Shown piece by piece: positions 1-7,882 of a stretch of 64,000 nucleotides of DNA. Where the stretch lies: NCBI RefSeq assembly GCF_000764535.1, contig NZ_CP009571.1:868001-932000 (forward strand), in the 5' to 3' direction. This DNA comes from Sphingomonas taxi (GTDB taxonomy: Bacteria > Pseudomonadota > Alphaproteobacteria > Sphingomonadales > Sphingomonadaceae). The translations under genes and the position numbers were made by a program. Within the stretch, counting starts at the first letter, position 1, and every line of letters begins with the position of its first letter. The notes under the pieces are model-generated. The model had not been told where the DNA came from, searched no databases, and saw only the letters and a list, made by a program, of their open reading frames with translations.

Positions 1-2
1 GC

Positions 3-515
3 GCCCTTGCCGCGCGCGGCATCGCCAGCGTGCTGCCCGACGTGCCGGGTCAAGGCGAGAGCATCGCACCACTCGCGACGCTGCCGCGCATGGCCGAAGC
101 GCTCGCCGCGATCCCGCCGGAGGGTCGCCCCACCTATGCGATCGGTATCCGCAGCGGCGCGCTCCTCGACACCGCCGCGCCCCGTATTGCGCGCTGGCAT
201 TTCGCGCCGCAGACCGGCGACGACCTCGCCCGCCTTTTGCTCCGCACATGGCGGGCGGCGGGGAACAGCGCGCCGCAGCCCGACCCGATCGAGATCGCCG
301 GCAATCCGATTCCGCAGGCGCTGCTGGCATCGTTCGGCGCGGCGGAGCCGGCCCCGGCCGATCGTGTCGTCCGCCTGATGACCGACCCCGCCGAGGCCGA
401 TCGCAAGATCGACGCCGCGCCGCTCTGGCGGCGCAGCGAGCCGGGAAACGATCTCGCGCTGGTCGAGATACTCGCCGATGACATCGCGGCGTGGCTGACC
501 CGATGCGCAGCCTGA
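3..515 (+). CDS. exosortase A system-associated hydrolase 2 (5' truncated by window edge)
   Basis: Open from the first bases of the window to a TGA, so the N-terminus lies outside. The visible ~170 residues begin inside an alpha/beta-hydrolase fold (ALAARGIASVLPDVPGQGES, matching the strand-4 DxPGxGES region) and carry the family-like segment IEIAGNPIPQALLASF near the middle. It is directly followed by, and overlaps, a second hydrolase of the exosortase A-associated type 1; this pair is characteristic of exosortase/EPS (PEP-CTERM-like) loci. The family assignment rests on this pairing and the C-terminal segment; the nucleophile is outside the window. The substrate is unknown. Confidence 0.6.
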   Translation, partial: ALAARGIASVLPDVPGQGESIAPLATLPRMAEALAAIPPEGRPTYAIGIRSGALLDTAAPRIARWHFAPQTGDDLARLLLRTWRAAGNSAPQPDPIEIAGNPIPQALLASFGAAEPAPADRVVRLMTDPAEADRKIDAAPLWRRSEPGNDLALVEILADDIAAWLTRCAA

Positions 516-1273
516 TCGCCTTCCCCTGTGCGGGAGAGACGTTGGTCGGCACGCTCGATGCCGCCCCCGGCCGGACCGGCCTGCTGATCGTCTCCGGCGG
601 CAACGAGATCCGCTGCGGCGCGCACCGCGGCATGGCGCTGCTCGCCGCCCATGTCGCCGCAGCGGGATATCCCGCCTTCCGCTACGACCGCCGCGGCATC
701 GGCGATTCGACCGGCGAGAACAATGGCTACGTTTCGGCCCGCGACGACCTCGTCGCTGCCGCGACGGCATTTCGGGCGCAGGCGCCGCAGCTCATGACGA
801 TCCTCGCCTACGGCAATTGCGATGCGGCGAGCACGCTTGCGCTTTACGGCCGCACCGCGGGCATCGACCGCCTCCTGCTCGCCAATCCGTGGACGATCGA
901 GGACACGGACGACCTTCCCCCCGCCGCAGCGATCCGCGCAACCTATCGCCAGCGCCTGACCAGTCCCGCGGCATGGGCCAGACTGCTCGCCGGCAAGATA
1001 GATTTCACCAAAGCTATCGACGGCTTGCGCAAGGCTTCTCGCACCATGCCGCAACCGCTGGCAACGCAGATGGTCACCGCCATCGAGGGATGGGGCGACG
1101 CGGCGACGGTCATCCTCGCCACCGGCGACGCCACCGCGCAAGCCTATCGCGCCGCCGCCCGCCACCTTCCCGCGCAATCGATCGAGACCGCCTCCCACAG
1201 CTTCGCCCGCGAGGAGGACCAGCGCCAGCTCCGTGCCGCCGTTCTGGCGGCGCTGGCGGGTGCCGGGATTTGA
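503..1273 (+). CDS. exosortase A system-associated hydrolase 1
   Basis: 256-residue alpha/beta hydrolase. N-terminal FPCAGETLVGTLD, then LLIVSGGNEIRCGAHRG and GYPAFRYDRRGIGDS closely follow the pattern known for exosortase A-associated hydrolase 1 (TIGR03100-type), which sits beside the type 2 protein in EPS/exosortase loci. Catalytic nucleophile appears as GNCDAAS, a Cys in the usual nucleophile-elbow position rather than Ser. The ATG at 503 lies inside the end of the upstream gene (13 bp overlap), implying translational coupling; a GTG at 491 is an alternative start. Function in polysaccharide export or processing is inferred from context. Confidence 0.75.
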   Translation: MRSLIAFPCAGETLVGTLDAAPGRTGLLIVSGGNEIRCGAHRGMALLAAHVAAAGYPAFRYDRRGIGDSTGENNGYVSARDDLVAAATAFRAQAPQLMTILAYGNCDAASTLALYGRTAGIDRLLLANPWTIEDTDDLPPAAAIRATYRQRLTSPAAWARLLAGKIDFTKAIDGLRKASRTMPQPLATQMVTAIEGWGDAATVILATGDATAQAYRAAARHLPAQSIETASHSFAREEDQRQLRAAVLAALAGAGI

Positions 1274-1547
1274 TTCACGCGAAGACGCGAAGACGCAAAG
1301 ATGTTGCGTTCGGGAATGCTCGGCGCGCCGTCACGTCGCTCTCCGCCCCCCAATCGTCACCCCGGCGAAAGCCGGGGCCCATGGTAACGATGGTCCAGAT
1401 GGCGTGCGCAACCCCAGGCGATTGCGTGTCCATGGGTTCCGACTTTCGTCGGAATGACGAAAAGGTAGGCCGGCCGCCTCCAACAATATCCGCGCAGGCG
1501 GCCACCCCACACGAACCATCTTCGCGTCTTCGCGTCTTCGTGCGAAA
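1274..1547. repeat. nested intergenic repeat between convergent genes
   Basis: Two nested inverted repeats. The outer arms (1274-1303 and 1517-1546) contain the tandem motif CGAAGACGCGAAGACGC and its complement. The inner arms (1356-1384 and 1431-1458) carry the long-hairpin type GTCACCCCGGCGAAAGCCGG / TTCGTCGGAATGACGA. No coding potential beyond chance frames. It separates the hydrolase gene from the convergent trxB and may serve as a bidirectional terminator. Confidence 0.75.
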
Positions 1548-1550
1548 ATC

Positions 1551-2519
1551 CTATTCCGCCGCCTCGGCCATTTCCTCGAACTCCGCCGCCGCGAGGAACC
1601 GCTCCGCGTCCAGCGCCGCCATGCACCCGGTCCCCGCCGCGGTCACCGCCTGACGATAGACCTTGTCCGCCACGTCGCCGCAGGCGAATACGCCCGGCAC
1701 GCTGGTCCGCGTCGAGCCCGTCTCCACCGCGATATAGCCGTCGTCGTCGAGCGCGAGATGCCCGCGGAACAGCTCGGTCGCCGGATGATGGCCGATCGCC
1801 ACGAACCCGCCCTCGACGTCGAGCCGCGACTGCTCGCCGGTGACCGTATCCTCCAGCGTCAGCGCCACCAGCCCGGCATTACCGCCGCCATCGACGAACT
1901 CGCGGACTTCCTTGTTCCACAGAACCTTGACGTTGGGATGCGCGTGCAGCCGCTCCTGCAAAATCCGCTCCGCGCGTAAGGAATCGCGGCGATGGATCAG
2001 CGTCACGTCGTCGCTGTGGTTGGTCAGGTACAGCGCCTCCTCGACCGCGGTATTGCCGCCGCCGATCACCGCCACCTTCTTGCCGCGATAGAAGAAGCCG
2101 TCGCAGGTTGCGCAGGCCGACACGCCCTTGCCCTTCATCGCCTCCTCGGACTCGAGCCCGAGCCACTTCGCCTGCGCGCCGGTGGCGATCACCAGCACCT
2201 CGCCCTCATAGACGTCGCCGCCGTCGCCGATCAGCCGAAACGGCCGCTGCGACAGATCGACCTCGACGATCGTGTCCCACATCAGCCGGGTGCCGACATG
2301 TTCGGCCTGTTTCTGCATTTGCTCCATCAGCCACGGCCCCTGGATGACGTCGGCGAAACCGGGATAATTCTCCACGTCGGTGGTGGTGGTGAGCTGCCCG
2401 CCGGGCTGGATGCCCTGCACCACGATCGGCGCCATCCCGGCCCGCGCGCCATAGATCGCCGCCGACAGCCCCGCCGGGCCGGAGCCGAGGATCAGCATAC
2501 GCGTGGAATGAGTGGTCAT
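1551..2519 (-). CDS. trxB: thioredoxin-disulfide reductase
   Basis: 322-residue flavoprotein that reduces thioredoxin with NADPH in the cytoplasm. FAD-binding GSGPAG is at residues 12-17; the redox-active CATC (Cys136, Cys139) lies in the usual SACATCDGFFYRG context; the NADPH-binding GGGNTAVEEA follows, and a C-terminal FAD motif with GVFACGDVADKVYRQA is intact. Length is typical. The ATG at 2519 gives the family N-terminus (MTTHSTRMLILGSGPAG); longer upstream frames are not needed. Monocistronic, convergent with the hydrolase gene and divergent from the DUF922 gene. Confidence 0.95.
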   Translation of the reverse strand: MTTHSTRMLILGSGPAGLSAAIYGARAGMAPIVVQGIQPGGQLTTTTDVENYPGFADVIQGPWLMEQMQKQAEHVGTRLMWDTIVEVDLSQRPFRLIGDGGDVYEGEVLVIATGAQAKWLGLESEEAMKGKGVSACATCDGFFYRGKKVAVIGGGNTAVEEALYLTNHSDDVTLIHRRDSLRAERILQERLHAHPNVKVLWNKEVREFVDGGGNAGLVALTLEDTVTGEQSRLDVEGGFVAIGHHPATELFRGHLALDDDGYIAVETGSTRTSVPGVFACGDVADKVYRQAVTAAGTGCMAALDAERFLAAAEFEEMAEAAE

Positions 2520-2670
2520 GGAAACAACGCCTGTCGGGGAAGTGGAAGATTCGGACCCTGATCTAGGGGATCGCAACGCGAATTTGAATGCCGTCGGCAA
2601 ATCGCCGCCGCCCGGCCACGGCGATGGCGCGAAACGTCTATCATGAGCCTGCTGGCCGGAGCGGATGACG

Positions 2671-3234
2671 ATGACATGGCGCTTGATCCTGTTTGCGGCA
2701 ACGACGCCGGTCGATCCGGCGGCACTGGAGCGCCTGCCCGCCGTCCGCATCGTCTATTACGACGTTCACGGAACGCGCTATCGGGAGATCGATGACGATC
2801 AGCGGCGGCGGGGTCCGGTCGATCCTGCGGACGGCCAGCGTTACGACGCGTTCACCCGCCTGCGCATCCGCTGGCGCTGGCCGATCGGCCGCGACGGCCG
2901 ATGCGATGTGCGACATCCGCAGGTGACCTACCGGATCACGGTGACGCTGCCCCGCCTGCACGATCGCGACCACGATCGCGACGCGGTGTCGCCCCTGTTG
3001 CGACGGCGCTGGGATCGTCGGGTCATGCATTTGCGCGTGCACGAGGCGGGGCATGTCGGGCTCGATCTCGCTTACGTCCGACGCGTGACGCAGGCGCTGC
3101 GCCACTCGACCTGTACGCCCGCCGATCCCGTCGCCGCGGCGCTCGGCGAGCAGCTCAATGCCGCCACGCGCGCCTACGATCGGATCACCGACCACGGGCG
3201 GCGGCAGGAGCGCTGGCATGGTACGGATATCTGA
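2671..3234 (+). CDS. DUF922-like putative Zn-dependent peptidase
   Basis: 187 residues. The key motif is an HExxH-type VHEAGHVGL in the C-terminal half, followed by paired downstream residues, as in the DUF922 family of putative zinc proteases; the upstream YYDVHGTRYREI and TYRITVTLP segments fit the same fold. No clear signal peptide, only a short hydrophobic start (MTWRLILFAA). I chose the ATG at 2671 because GGAG at 2658-2661 is well spaced from it; an in-frame ATG at 2665 is too close. No cleavage target can be inferred. It stands alone between divergent trxB and the molybdenum operon. Confidence 0.6.
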   Translation: MTWRLILFAATTPVDPAALERLPAVRIVYYDVHGTRYREIDDDQRRRGPVDPADGQRYDAFTRLRIRWRWPIGRDGRCDVRHPQVTYRITVTLPRLHDRDHDRDAVSPLLRRRWDRRVMHLRVHEAGHVGLDLAYVRRVTQALRHSTCTPADPVAAALGEQLNAATRAYDRITDHGRRQERWHGTDI

Positions 3235-3291
3235 CGGTTTCCCCTGCATCCAACCCACGCCCCGCGCGTTCCCGTTCGCGAAGCGAGAGGG

Positions 3292-5586
3292 ATGACCGAA
3301 GTGGCCGACGACAAGATCAGTACCGAACCCTATACCGGTCCGTCCGGCGGCTGGGGGTCGATGAAATCGGTCGCCCGGATCAATCTGCGCGAGAAGGTCA
3401 ATCCCGAGACGGTCCGCGAGCTCGCGCGGCAGAACAAGCCCGAGGGCGTGATGTGCGTTTCATGCGCCTGGGGCAAACCTGCGCATCCGCATATCGCCGA
3501 ATTCTGCGAGAATGGCGCCAAGGCGACGGCGTGGGAGCTGACCACCTATCGCACCACGCCCGAATTCTTCACCAAGCACAGCGTCACCGAATTGCGCGGC
3601 TGGAAGGACTTCGACCTCGAACAGGCCGGCCGCCTCACCCATCCGATGAAATACGACGCCGCCAGCGACCGCTATGTCGCGGTGAGCTGGGACGAGGCGT
3701 TCCAGGACATCGGCGCCCATCTCAAGACCTACGACCCGACCAAGGTCGTCTTCTACGCCTCGGGCCGCGCGAGCCTCGAGACGAGCTATATGTGGGCGTT
3801 GATGGCGCGGATGTACGGCAGCCAGAACCTGCCCGATTCGTCGAACATGTGCCACGAGACGACGTCGGTCGGGCTCAAGTCGGCCATCGGCTCGCCGGTC
3901 GGCACGATCCACCTGTCGGATTACGACAGTTGCGACATGATCCTCTATTTCGGCCAGAACCCGGGCGTGAACAGCCCGCGCGCGCTGCACCCCCTGCGCG
4001 CCTGCGCCAAGCGCGGCGTCGAGATCATCGTGTTCAACCCGCTCAAGGAACGCGGGCTCGAACGCTTCACCGACCCGCAGAACCCGATCGAGATGGTCAC
4101 CGGCAAGTCGACGCCGATCGCCAGCCAATATCATCAGGTCAAGACCGGCGGCGACATCGCCGCGATGATGGGCATCTGCAAATACGTCATCGAGGCGGAC
4201 GACCAATGTCAGCGGATCGGCGCGCCCGCGATCCTCGATCACGCCTTCATCGCCGACCATACCACGGGCTTCGAGGCGTTCGCCGAGATGGTCCGCGCGA
4301 CCGACTGGGAGCGGATCGAGCATGAGAGCGGCCTCACCCGCACCGAGCTGGAAGGCGTCGGCGCCATCTACGCCAAGTCGAAGCGCGTGATCTGCGTCTA
4401 CGGCATGGGCCTGACCCAGCACGTCCACGGCATCGACAATCTGCACACGCTGGTGAACCTGATGCTGCTGCGCGGCAACGTCGGCAAGCCCGGCGCCGGC
4501 TTCGGCCCGGTCCGCGGCCACAGCAACGTCCAGGGCCAGCGCACCGTCGGCATCACCGAAAAGCCGGAACTGGCGCCGCTCGACCGGCTGAAAGAGCTCT
4601 ACGATTTCGAGCCGCCGCGCGAAAAGGGCTGGGACACGGTCGAGGCGTGCGAGCATATCATCGCCGGCACCGCGCAGGCGTTCATCGGCCTCGGCGGCAA
4701 CCTCGCCCGCGCCGTCCCCGCCACCGCCGAGATCGAGCCGGCGTGGCAGGGCATGGACCTGACCGTCAGCATCGCCACCAAGCTCAACCGCACGCACCTG
4801 CTGCCCGGCAAGACCTGCTATCTGCTCCCCTGCCTCGGCCGGATCGAGACCGACGATCAGGCGAGCGGCCCGCAGGCGGTGACGATGGAGGACAGTTTCA
4901 GCCGCATCTACGGCTCGCGCGGCAAGGCGACGCCCGCGGCGGAGACCTTGCTGTCGGAGCCCGCGATCGTCGCCGGCATCGCCAAGGCGACGCTCGATGC
5001 CAATCCCAAGCTCGACTGGGACGCGTGGGTCGGCGACTATGCCCTCGTCCGCGACGCGATCGAGGCGACCTATCCGGACAAATTCACCCGCTTCAACGAG
5101 CGGATGTGGGTGCCGGGCGGCTTCTGGAAGGGCGTCGAGGCGGCGCATCGCCAGTGGCTCACCGAGAGCGGCCGCGCGGAATTCAACGTGCCGACGACGC
5201 TCAACGCCACCGGCTTCGAGGAGGCGCCCGGCCGCTTCCGCTTGATGACGCTGCGCTCGAACGACCAGTTCAACACCACCGTCTACGGCTATCACGACCG
5301 GTTCCGCGGCATCAAAGGCACGCGCGACATCGTCTTCATGAACCGCGCCGACATGGCGACGATGGGGCTGGCGGAGCACGACCTCGTCGATCTCGTCGGC
5401 GACGCGGGCAGCAACGGCGACCGGCGGGTCAACAAATTGCTCGTCGTGCCCTATGACATTCCACAGGGGTGCCTCGGCGCCTATTATCCGGAGTGCAACA
5501 TCCTGATGCCGGTGACCCACAAGGCCGAGCAAAGCCATGTTCCGGCCGGCAAATCCGTGCCCGTCCGGGTGGAGCGCACCGCCTGA
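3292..5586 (+). CDS. FdhF/YdeP family molybdopterin oxidoreductase
   Basis: 764-residue cytoplasmic-type molybdenum oxidoreductase of the YdeP/formate-dehydrogenase-alpha-like family. The probable Mo ligand is Cys187 in SSNMCHETTS, as in the family. Near the N-terminus MCVSCAW (Cys55, Cys58) is a reduced cysteine motif and not a full four-Cys [4Fe-4S] site. The molybdopterin domain (GQNPGVNSPRALHPL, GMGLTQHVHG, GNVGKPGAG) and a C-terminal dinucleotide-binding domain (LRSNDQFNTTVYGYHDRFRG) are intact. No Tat signal. Its partner genes mobA and fdhD follow immediately with overlapping ends. The substrate of this family is not settled; formate or an acid-stress role has been suggested for relatives. 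Confidence 0.85.
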   Translation: MTEVADDKISTEPYTGPSGGWGSMKSVARINLREKVNPETVRELARQNKPEGVMCVSCAWGKPAHPHIAEFCENGAKATAWELTTYRTTPEFFTKHSVTELRGWKDFDLEQAGRLTHPMKYDAASDRYVAVSWDEAFQDIGAHLKTYDPTKVVFYASGRASLETSYMWALMARMYGSQNLPDSSNMCHETTSVGLKSAIGSPVGTIHLSDYDSCDMILYFGQNPGVNSPRALHPLRACAKRGVEIIVFNPLKERGLERFTDPQNPIEMVTGKSTPIASQYHQVKTGGDIAAMMGICKYVIEADDQCQRIGAPAILDHAFIADHTTGFEAFAEMVRATDWERIEHESGLTRTELEGVGAIYAKSKRVICVYGMGLTQHVHGIDNLHTLVNLMLLRGNVGKPGAGFGPVRGHSNVQGQRTVGITEKPELAPLDRLKELYDFEPPREKGWDTVEACEHIIAGTAQAFIGLGGNLARAVPATAEIEPAWQGMDLTVSIATKLNRTHLLPGKTCYLLPCLGRIETDDQASGPQAVTMEDSFSRIYGSRGKATPAAETLLSEPAIVAGIAKATLDANPKLDWDAWVGDYALVRDAIEATYPDKFTRFNERMWVPGGFWKGVEAAHRQWLTESGRAEFNVPTTLNATGFEEAPGRFRLMTLRSNDQFNTTVYGYHDRFRGIKGTRDIVFMNRADMATMGLAEHDLVDLVGDAGSNGDRRVNKLLVVPYDIPQGCLGAYYPECNILMPVTHKAEQSHVPAGKSVPVRVERTA

Positions 5587-6086
5587 TCCTCGCCGCGATC
5601 CTCGCCGGCGGCCGCTCCAGCCGATTCGGACGGGACAAGGCGGCCGCCCTGTTCGCCGGGCGGCCGCTGCTCGACCATATGCGCGACCTCGGCGCGGATC
5701 GCGCCGACGCGGTGGTCGTCGTCGGGCGCGACGGCGGCGTGCCCGACCTGCCCGGCCCCGATCTCGGCCCGCTCGGCGGCATCGCCGGCGCGCTCTCTCA
5801 TGCCGCCGCGCATGGCTTCGAGACGGTGCTGACGCTCCCCTGCGACATGCCGCGGCTGCCCGAGGCGCTGCTCGACGCGCTGCTGCGACGCGCGCCGAGC
5901 TATTGCAGCGAGGCGCCAGTGATCGGCCATTGGCCTGCCAAGCTGGCGCCCGAGCTGCTCGCGCATCTCGCCATATCGGAGCGTCGCTCGGTGACCTGCT
6001 GGGCGCGGGCGATCGGCGCGCTGCCCATCGCCAGCCCAGCGCCGCTCGCCAACGTTAACACCCCTGCCGACCTCGCCGCGCTGTGA
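5583..6086 (+). CDS. mobA: molybdenum cofactor guanylyltransferase
   Basis: Transfers GMP from GTP to Mo-molybdopterin to give the guanine dinucleotide cofactor used by the enzyme encoded upstream. The nucleotide-binding signature LAGGRSSRFGRDKA is at the N-terminus, followed by DLGPLGGIAGAL and LPCDMPRLP (metal-binding Asp). Start is unusual: no ATG, GTG or TTG lies near the signature, and the best site is a CTG at 5583 overlapping the TGA of the preceding gene (CTGA). A GTG at 5469 would add 38 unlikely residues. With the CTG the protein is 167 residues, slightly short for MobA. The 3' end overlaps fdhD. Confidence 0.85.
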   Translation: MILAAILAGGRSSRFGRDKAAALFAGRPLLDHMRDLGADRADAVVVVGRDGGVPDLPGPDLGPLGGIAGALSHAAAHGFETVLTLPCDMPRLPEALLDALLRRAPSYCSEAPVIGHWPAKLAPELLAHLAISERRSVTCWARAIGALPIASPAPLANVNTPADLAAL

Positions 6087-6865
6087 GTGCCGCGCGGGCG
6101 GAAGCGACGTTGATCCTGCGCCCCGACGGCTCGGTTACCCCCGGAACGCGCGCGATCGCGGTCGAGACGCCCGTCGCGATCGAGGTCGACGGACTCGGCT
6201 ATGCGGTGATGATGATGACGCCGCAGGATCTGGAGGCGTTCGCGACCGGCTTCATGCTCACCGAGCGGCTCGCCGACACCCCGGCCGACATCCTCGACAT
6301 CGACGCCTATCACGCCGAGGCGGGCTGGATCGTCCGCATCGCGCTCGCCGACCGCTGCCGCGGCCGCATCCATGACCGCGTCCGCCACCGCACCAGCGAC
6401 ACGAGCTGCGGCCTATGCGGCATCGCCAGCCTCGAACAGCTCGCCCGCCCGGTGGCGCGCCGCCCCGACCGACCGACGGCATCGCCCGCCGCGATCTTCG
6501 CCGCGCTGGCCGCCGTCCGCGACCACCAGCAGCTCAATCGCGAAACCGGCGCGGTCCACGCCGCCGCCGCCTGCGCCGCCGACGGCGCGATCCTCGCGCT
6601 GTGCGAGGACGTCGGCCGTCACAATGCACTCGACAAGCTGATCGGCCGCGGGATGCCGGGCGCATTCACGCTGGTGACCTCGCGGATCAGCTTCGAGATG
6701 GTCGACAAGGCGCTGGTTGCCGGCACGCCGCTGCTCGTCGGCATTTCCGCCCCGACCAGCCTCGGCATCGACCACGCGCGCGCCCATGGCCTGACGTTGG
6801 TGGCGCTGGCCCGGTCCGATGCGATGCTGGTGCTGAGCGATCCCTGGTCGCTGTTCGCTCAGTGA
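6083..6865 (+). CDS. fdhD: formate dehydrogenase accessory sulfurtransferase FdhD
   Basis: 260 residues. FdhD carries sulfur from a cysteine desulfurase to the Mo cofactor of formate-dehydrogenase-type enzymes. The sulfur-carrying CxxC is visible in DTSCGLCGIASLEQL; VETPVAIEVDG near the start and the C-terminal LCEDVGRHNALDKLIG, SRISFEMVDKAL, GTPLLVGISAPTSL are hallmark blocks. GTG start at 6083 overlaps the mobA stop (GTGA). With the oxidoreductase and mobA this forms one coupled operon for making one active enzyme. The 3' end overlaps the convergent small gene by 7 bp. Confidence 0.93.
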   Translation: MSAARAEATLILRPDGSVTPGTRAIAVETPVAIEVDGLGYAVMMMTPQDLEAFATGFMLTERLADTPADILDIDAYHAEAGWIVRIALADRCRGRIHDRVRHRTSDTSCGLCGIASLEQLARPVARRPDRPTASPAAIFAALAAVRDHQQLNRETGAVHAAAACAADGAILALCEDVGRHNALDKLIGRGMPGAFTLVTSRISFEMVDKALVAGTPLLVGISAPTSLGIDHARAHGLTLVALARSDAMLVLSDPWSLFAQ

Positions 6866-7155
6866 CCCCAATCCCAGACGTGCGCCGACCAGTCGCGCAC
6901 GCCGGCCGCGATCCCCGCGAACCAGTCGATCACCATGTGCCGGTAGGCGCCGTCCAGAAACGCACCGTCGGCGACGATCATCACCATCACCACCGCGGCC
7001 CACAAGACACCGCGGTGCATCGGCTCGGGCTTGCGGACCAGCTTCACCTCGCTCGCGCGGCGGTCGGCCAGCCGTCGCTCGGGCAGCGCCGGACGCGCGA
7101 CCGGCGCGGCGCGCCGCTCGCTGCGGCGTCGTTCGGGGGGATGGTGATAGGACAT
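6859..7155 (-). CDS. small hypothetical single-pass membrane protein
   Basis: 98 residues from the ATG at 7155 (MSYHHPPERRRSERR). The N-terminal half is strongly basic and Arg-rich; one hydrophobic helix (GVLWAAVVMVMIVADGAFL) precedes a short aromatic tail with three Trp. Topology would be N-in. No family recognised. It is convergent with fdhD and overlaps its last 7 bases. Upstream on the same strand there is no gene until the tRNA. Alternative start 13 codons further upstream has no better signal. Confidence 0.5.
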   Translation of the reverse strand: MSYHHPPERRRSERRAAPVARPALPERRLADRRASEVKLVRKPEPMHRGVLWAAVVMVMIVADGAFLDGAYRHMVIDWFAGIAAGVRDWSAHVWDWGH

Positions 7156-7257
7156 GACCGGTCTCGCTGCGCAGCACCGCCCGGCGTCGCACACCGAACG
7201 TTTACAAAGCGTTATCGCTGTCCGTATCGCTCACACCGGCGGGCGCTACCGAAGAAA

Positions 7258-7334
7258 TGGTAGCGGAGGAGGGACTTGAACCCCCGACCCCAGGATTATG
7301 ATTCCCGTGCTCTAACCAGCTGAGCTACTCCGCC
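7258..7334 (-). tRNA. tRNA-Met (CAT anticodon, elongator)
   Basis: 77 nt cloverleaf including an encoded CCA. Acceptor GGCGGAG pairs with CTCCGCT through a G1-U72 wobble, so it lacks the C1xA72 mismatch of initiator tRNA. The anticodon stem CGGGA/TCCTG encloses ATCATAA with CAT at positions 34-36. A tRNA-Ile2 with lysidine-modified CAT cannot be excluded by eye, but the sequence resembles alphaproteobacterial elongator Met tRNAs. Confidence 0.9.
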
Positions 7335-7378
7335 CCGCCGTGTGAGGTGGCGCCTATAAGTGTGCGATGCAGCAGCCG

Positions 7379-7882
7379 TCAAGCGAACATATGCCGGGAA
7401 AGCGCTTCCCATGGTCCGCCGCGATACCACCAGGTCGCAAGTCCCGCGATCTCGACCTCGCGCGGCCGGAAATCGCGGCTGAGCGCGGTCAGCAGCAGCT
7501 TGGCGATATTGGGCTGCACCTTGTTCTGGATGGTGACGTGCGGTCGCCAGCCGCCCGCGTCCTGCGGCGTCAGCATCCCGACGAAGGCGTCGGCGAGTTC
7601 GGCGCGGATCGCGACCAGCTCGGGCGATTCGATGCGATAGGCGACGCCGCGCCCCAGCGAGATCAACCCGCCGACGCGCGCCACCGGCGCCGTCACGCCG
7701 CGCGTCATGCCCGTGAGCCGATGCTTCAGCTCGGCCTCCGCCGACGGCGGCAGATGATGGAACATGGTGAGATGGGCGGAGAGCTGGTTGCGCTCGGGCG
7801 GAAAATGCGCGGCGCGCTGCGCGTCGAACCAGCCCTGATCCTGCCGACCGAAGAGCGCGGTCACGATGATCGGCGCGGTCAA
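7379..7882 (-). CDS. 2'-5' RNA ligase / 2H phosphoesterase family protein
   Basis: 167 residues. The two HxTx motifs that define the 2H phosphoesterase superfamily are present: HLTM in the first half ([11 protein letters not shown]) and HVTI in the second ([11 protein letters not shown]). The start is a TTG at 7882 that overlaps the kup stop codon (TTGA), so translation is probably coupled to kup; longer frames run into kup. RNA repair or cyclic-nucleotide hydrolysis are the usual roles; the substrate here is unknown. Confidence 0.8.
   Translation of the reverse strand: MTAPIIVTALFGRQDQGWFDAQRAAHFPPERNQLSAHLTMFHHLPPSAEAELKHRLTGMTRGVTAPVARVGGLISLGRGVAYRIESPELVAIRAELADAFVGMLTPQDAGGWRPHVTIQNKVQPNIAKLLLTALSRDFRPREVEIAGLATWWYRGGPWEALSRHMFA

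Noticed and set aside
3460..5538. 692-codon minus-strand frame opposite the molybdopterin oxidoreductase
   Set aside because: Antisense shadow; no start signal and no recognisable domain.
6945..7000. His-rich run on the plus strand near 6.95 kb
   Set aside because: Falls in an antisense frame of the small membrane protein; not a metal-binding gene.
7258..7334. Initiator tRNA-fMet
   Set aside because: G1-U72 pairing and absence of the C1xA72 mismatch point to the elongator form.
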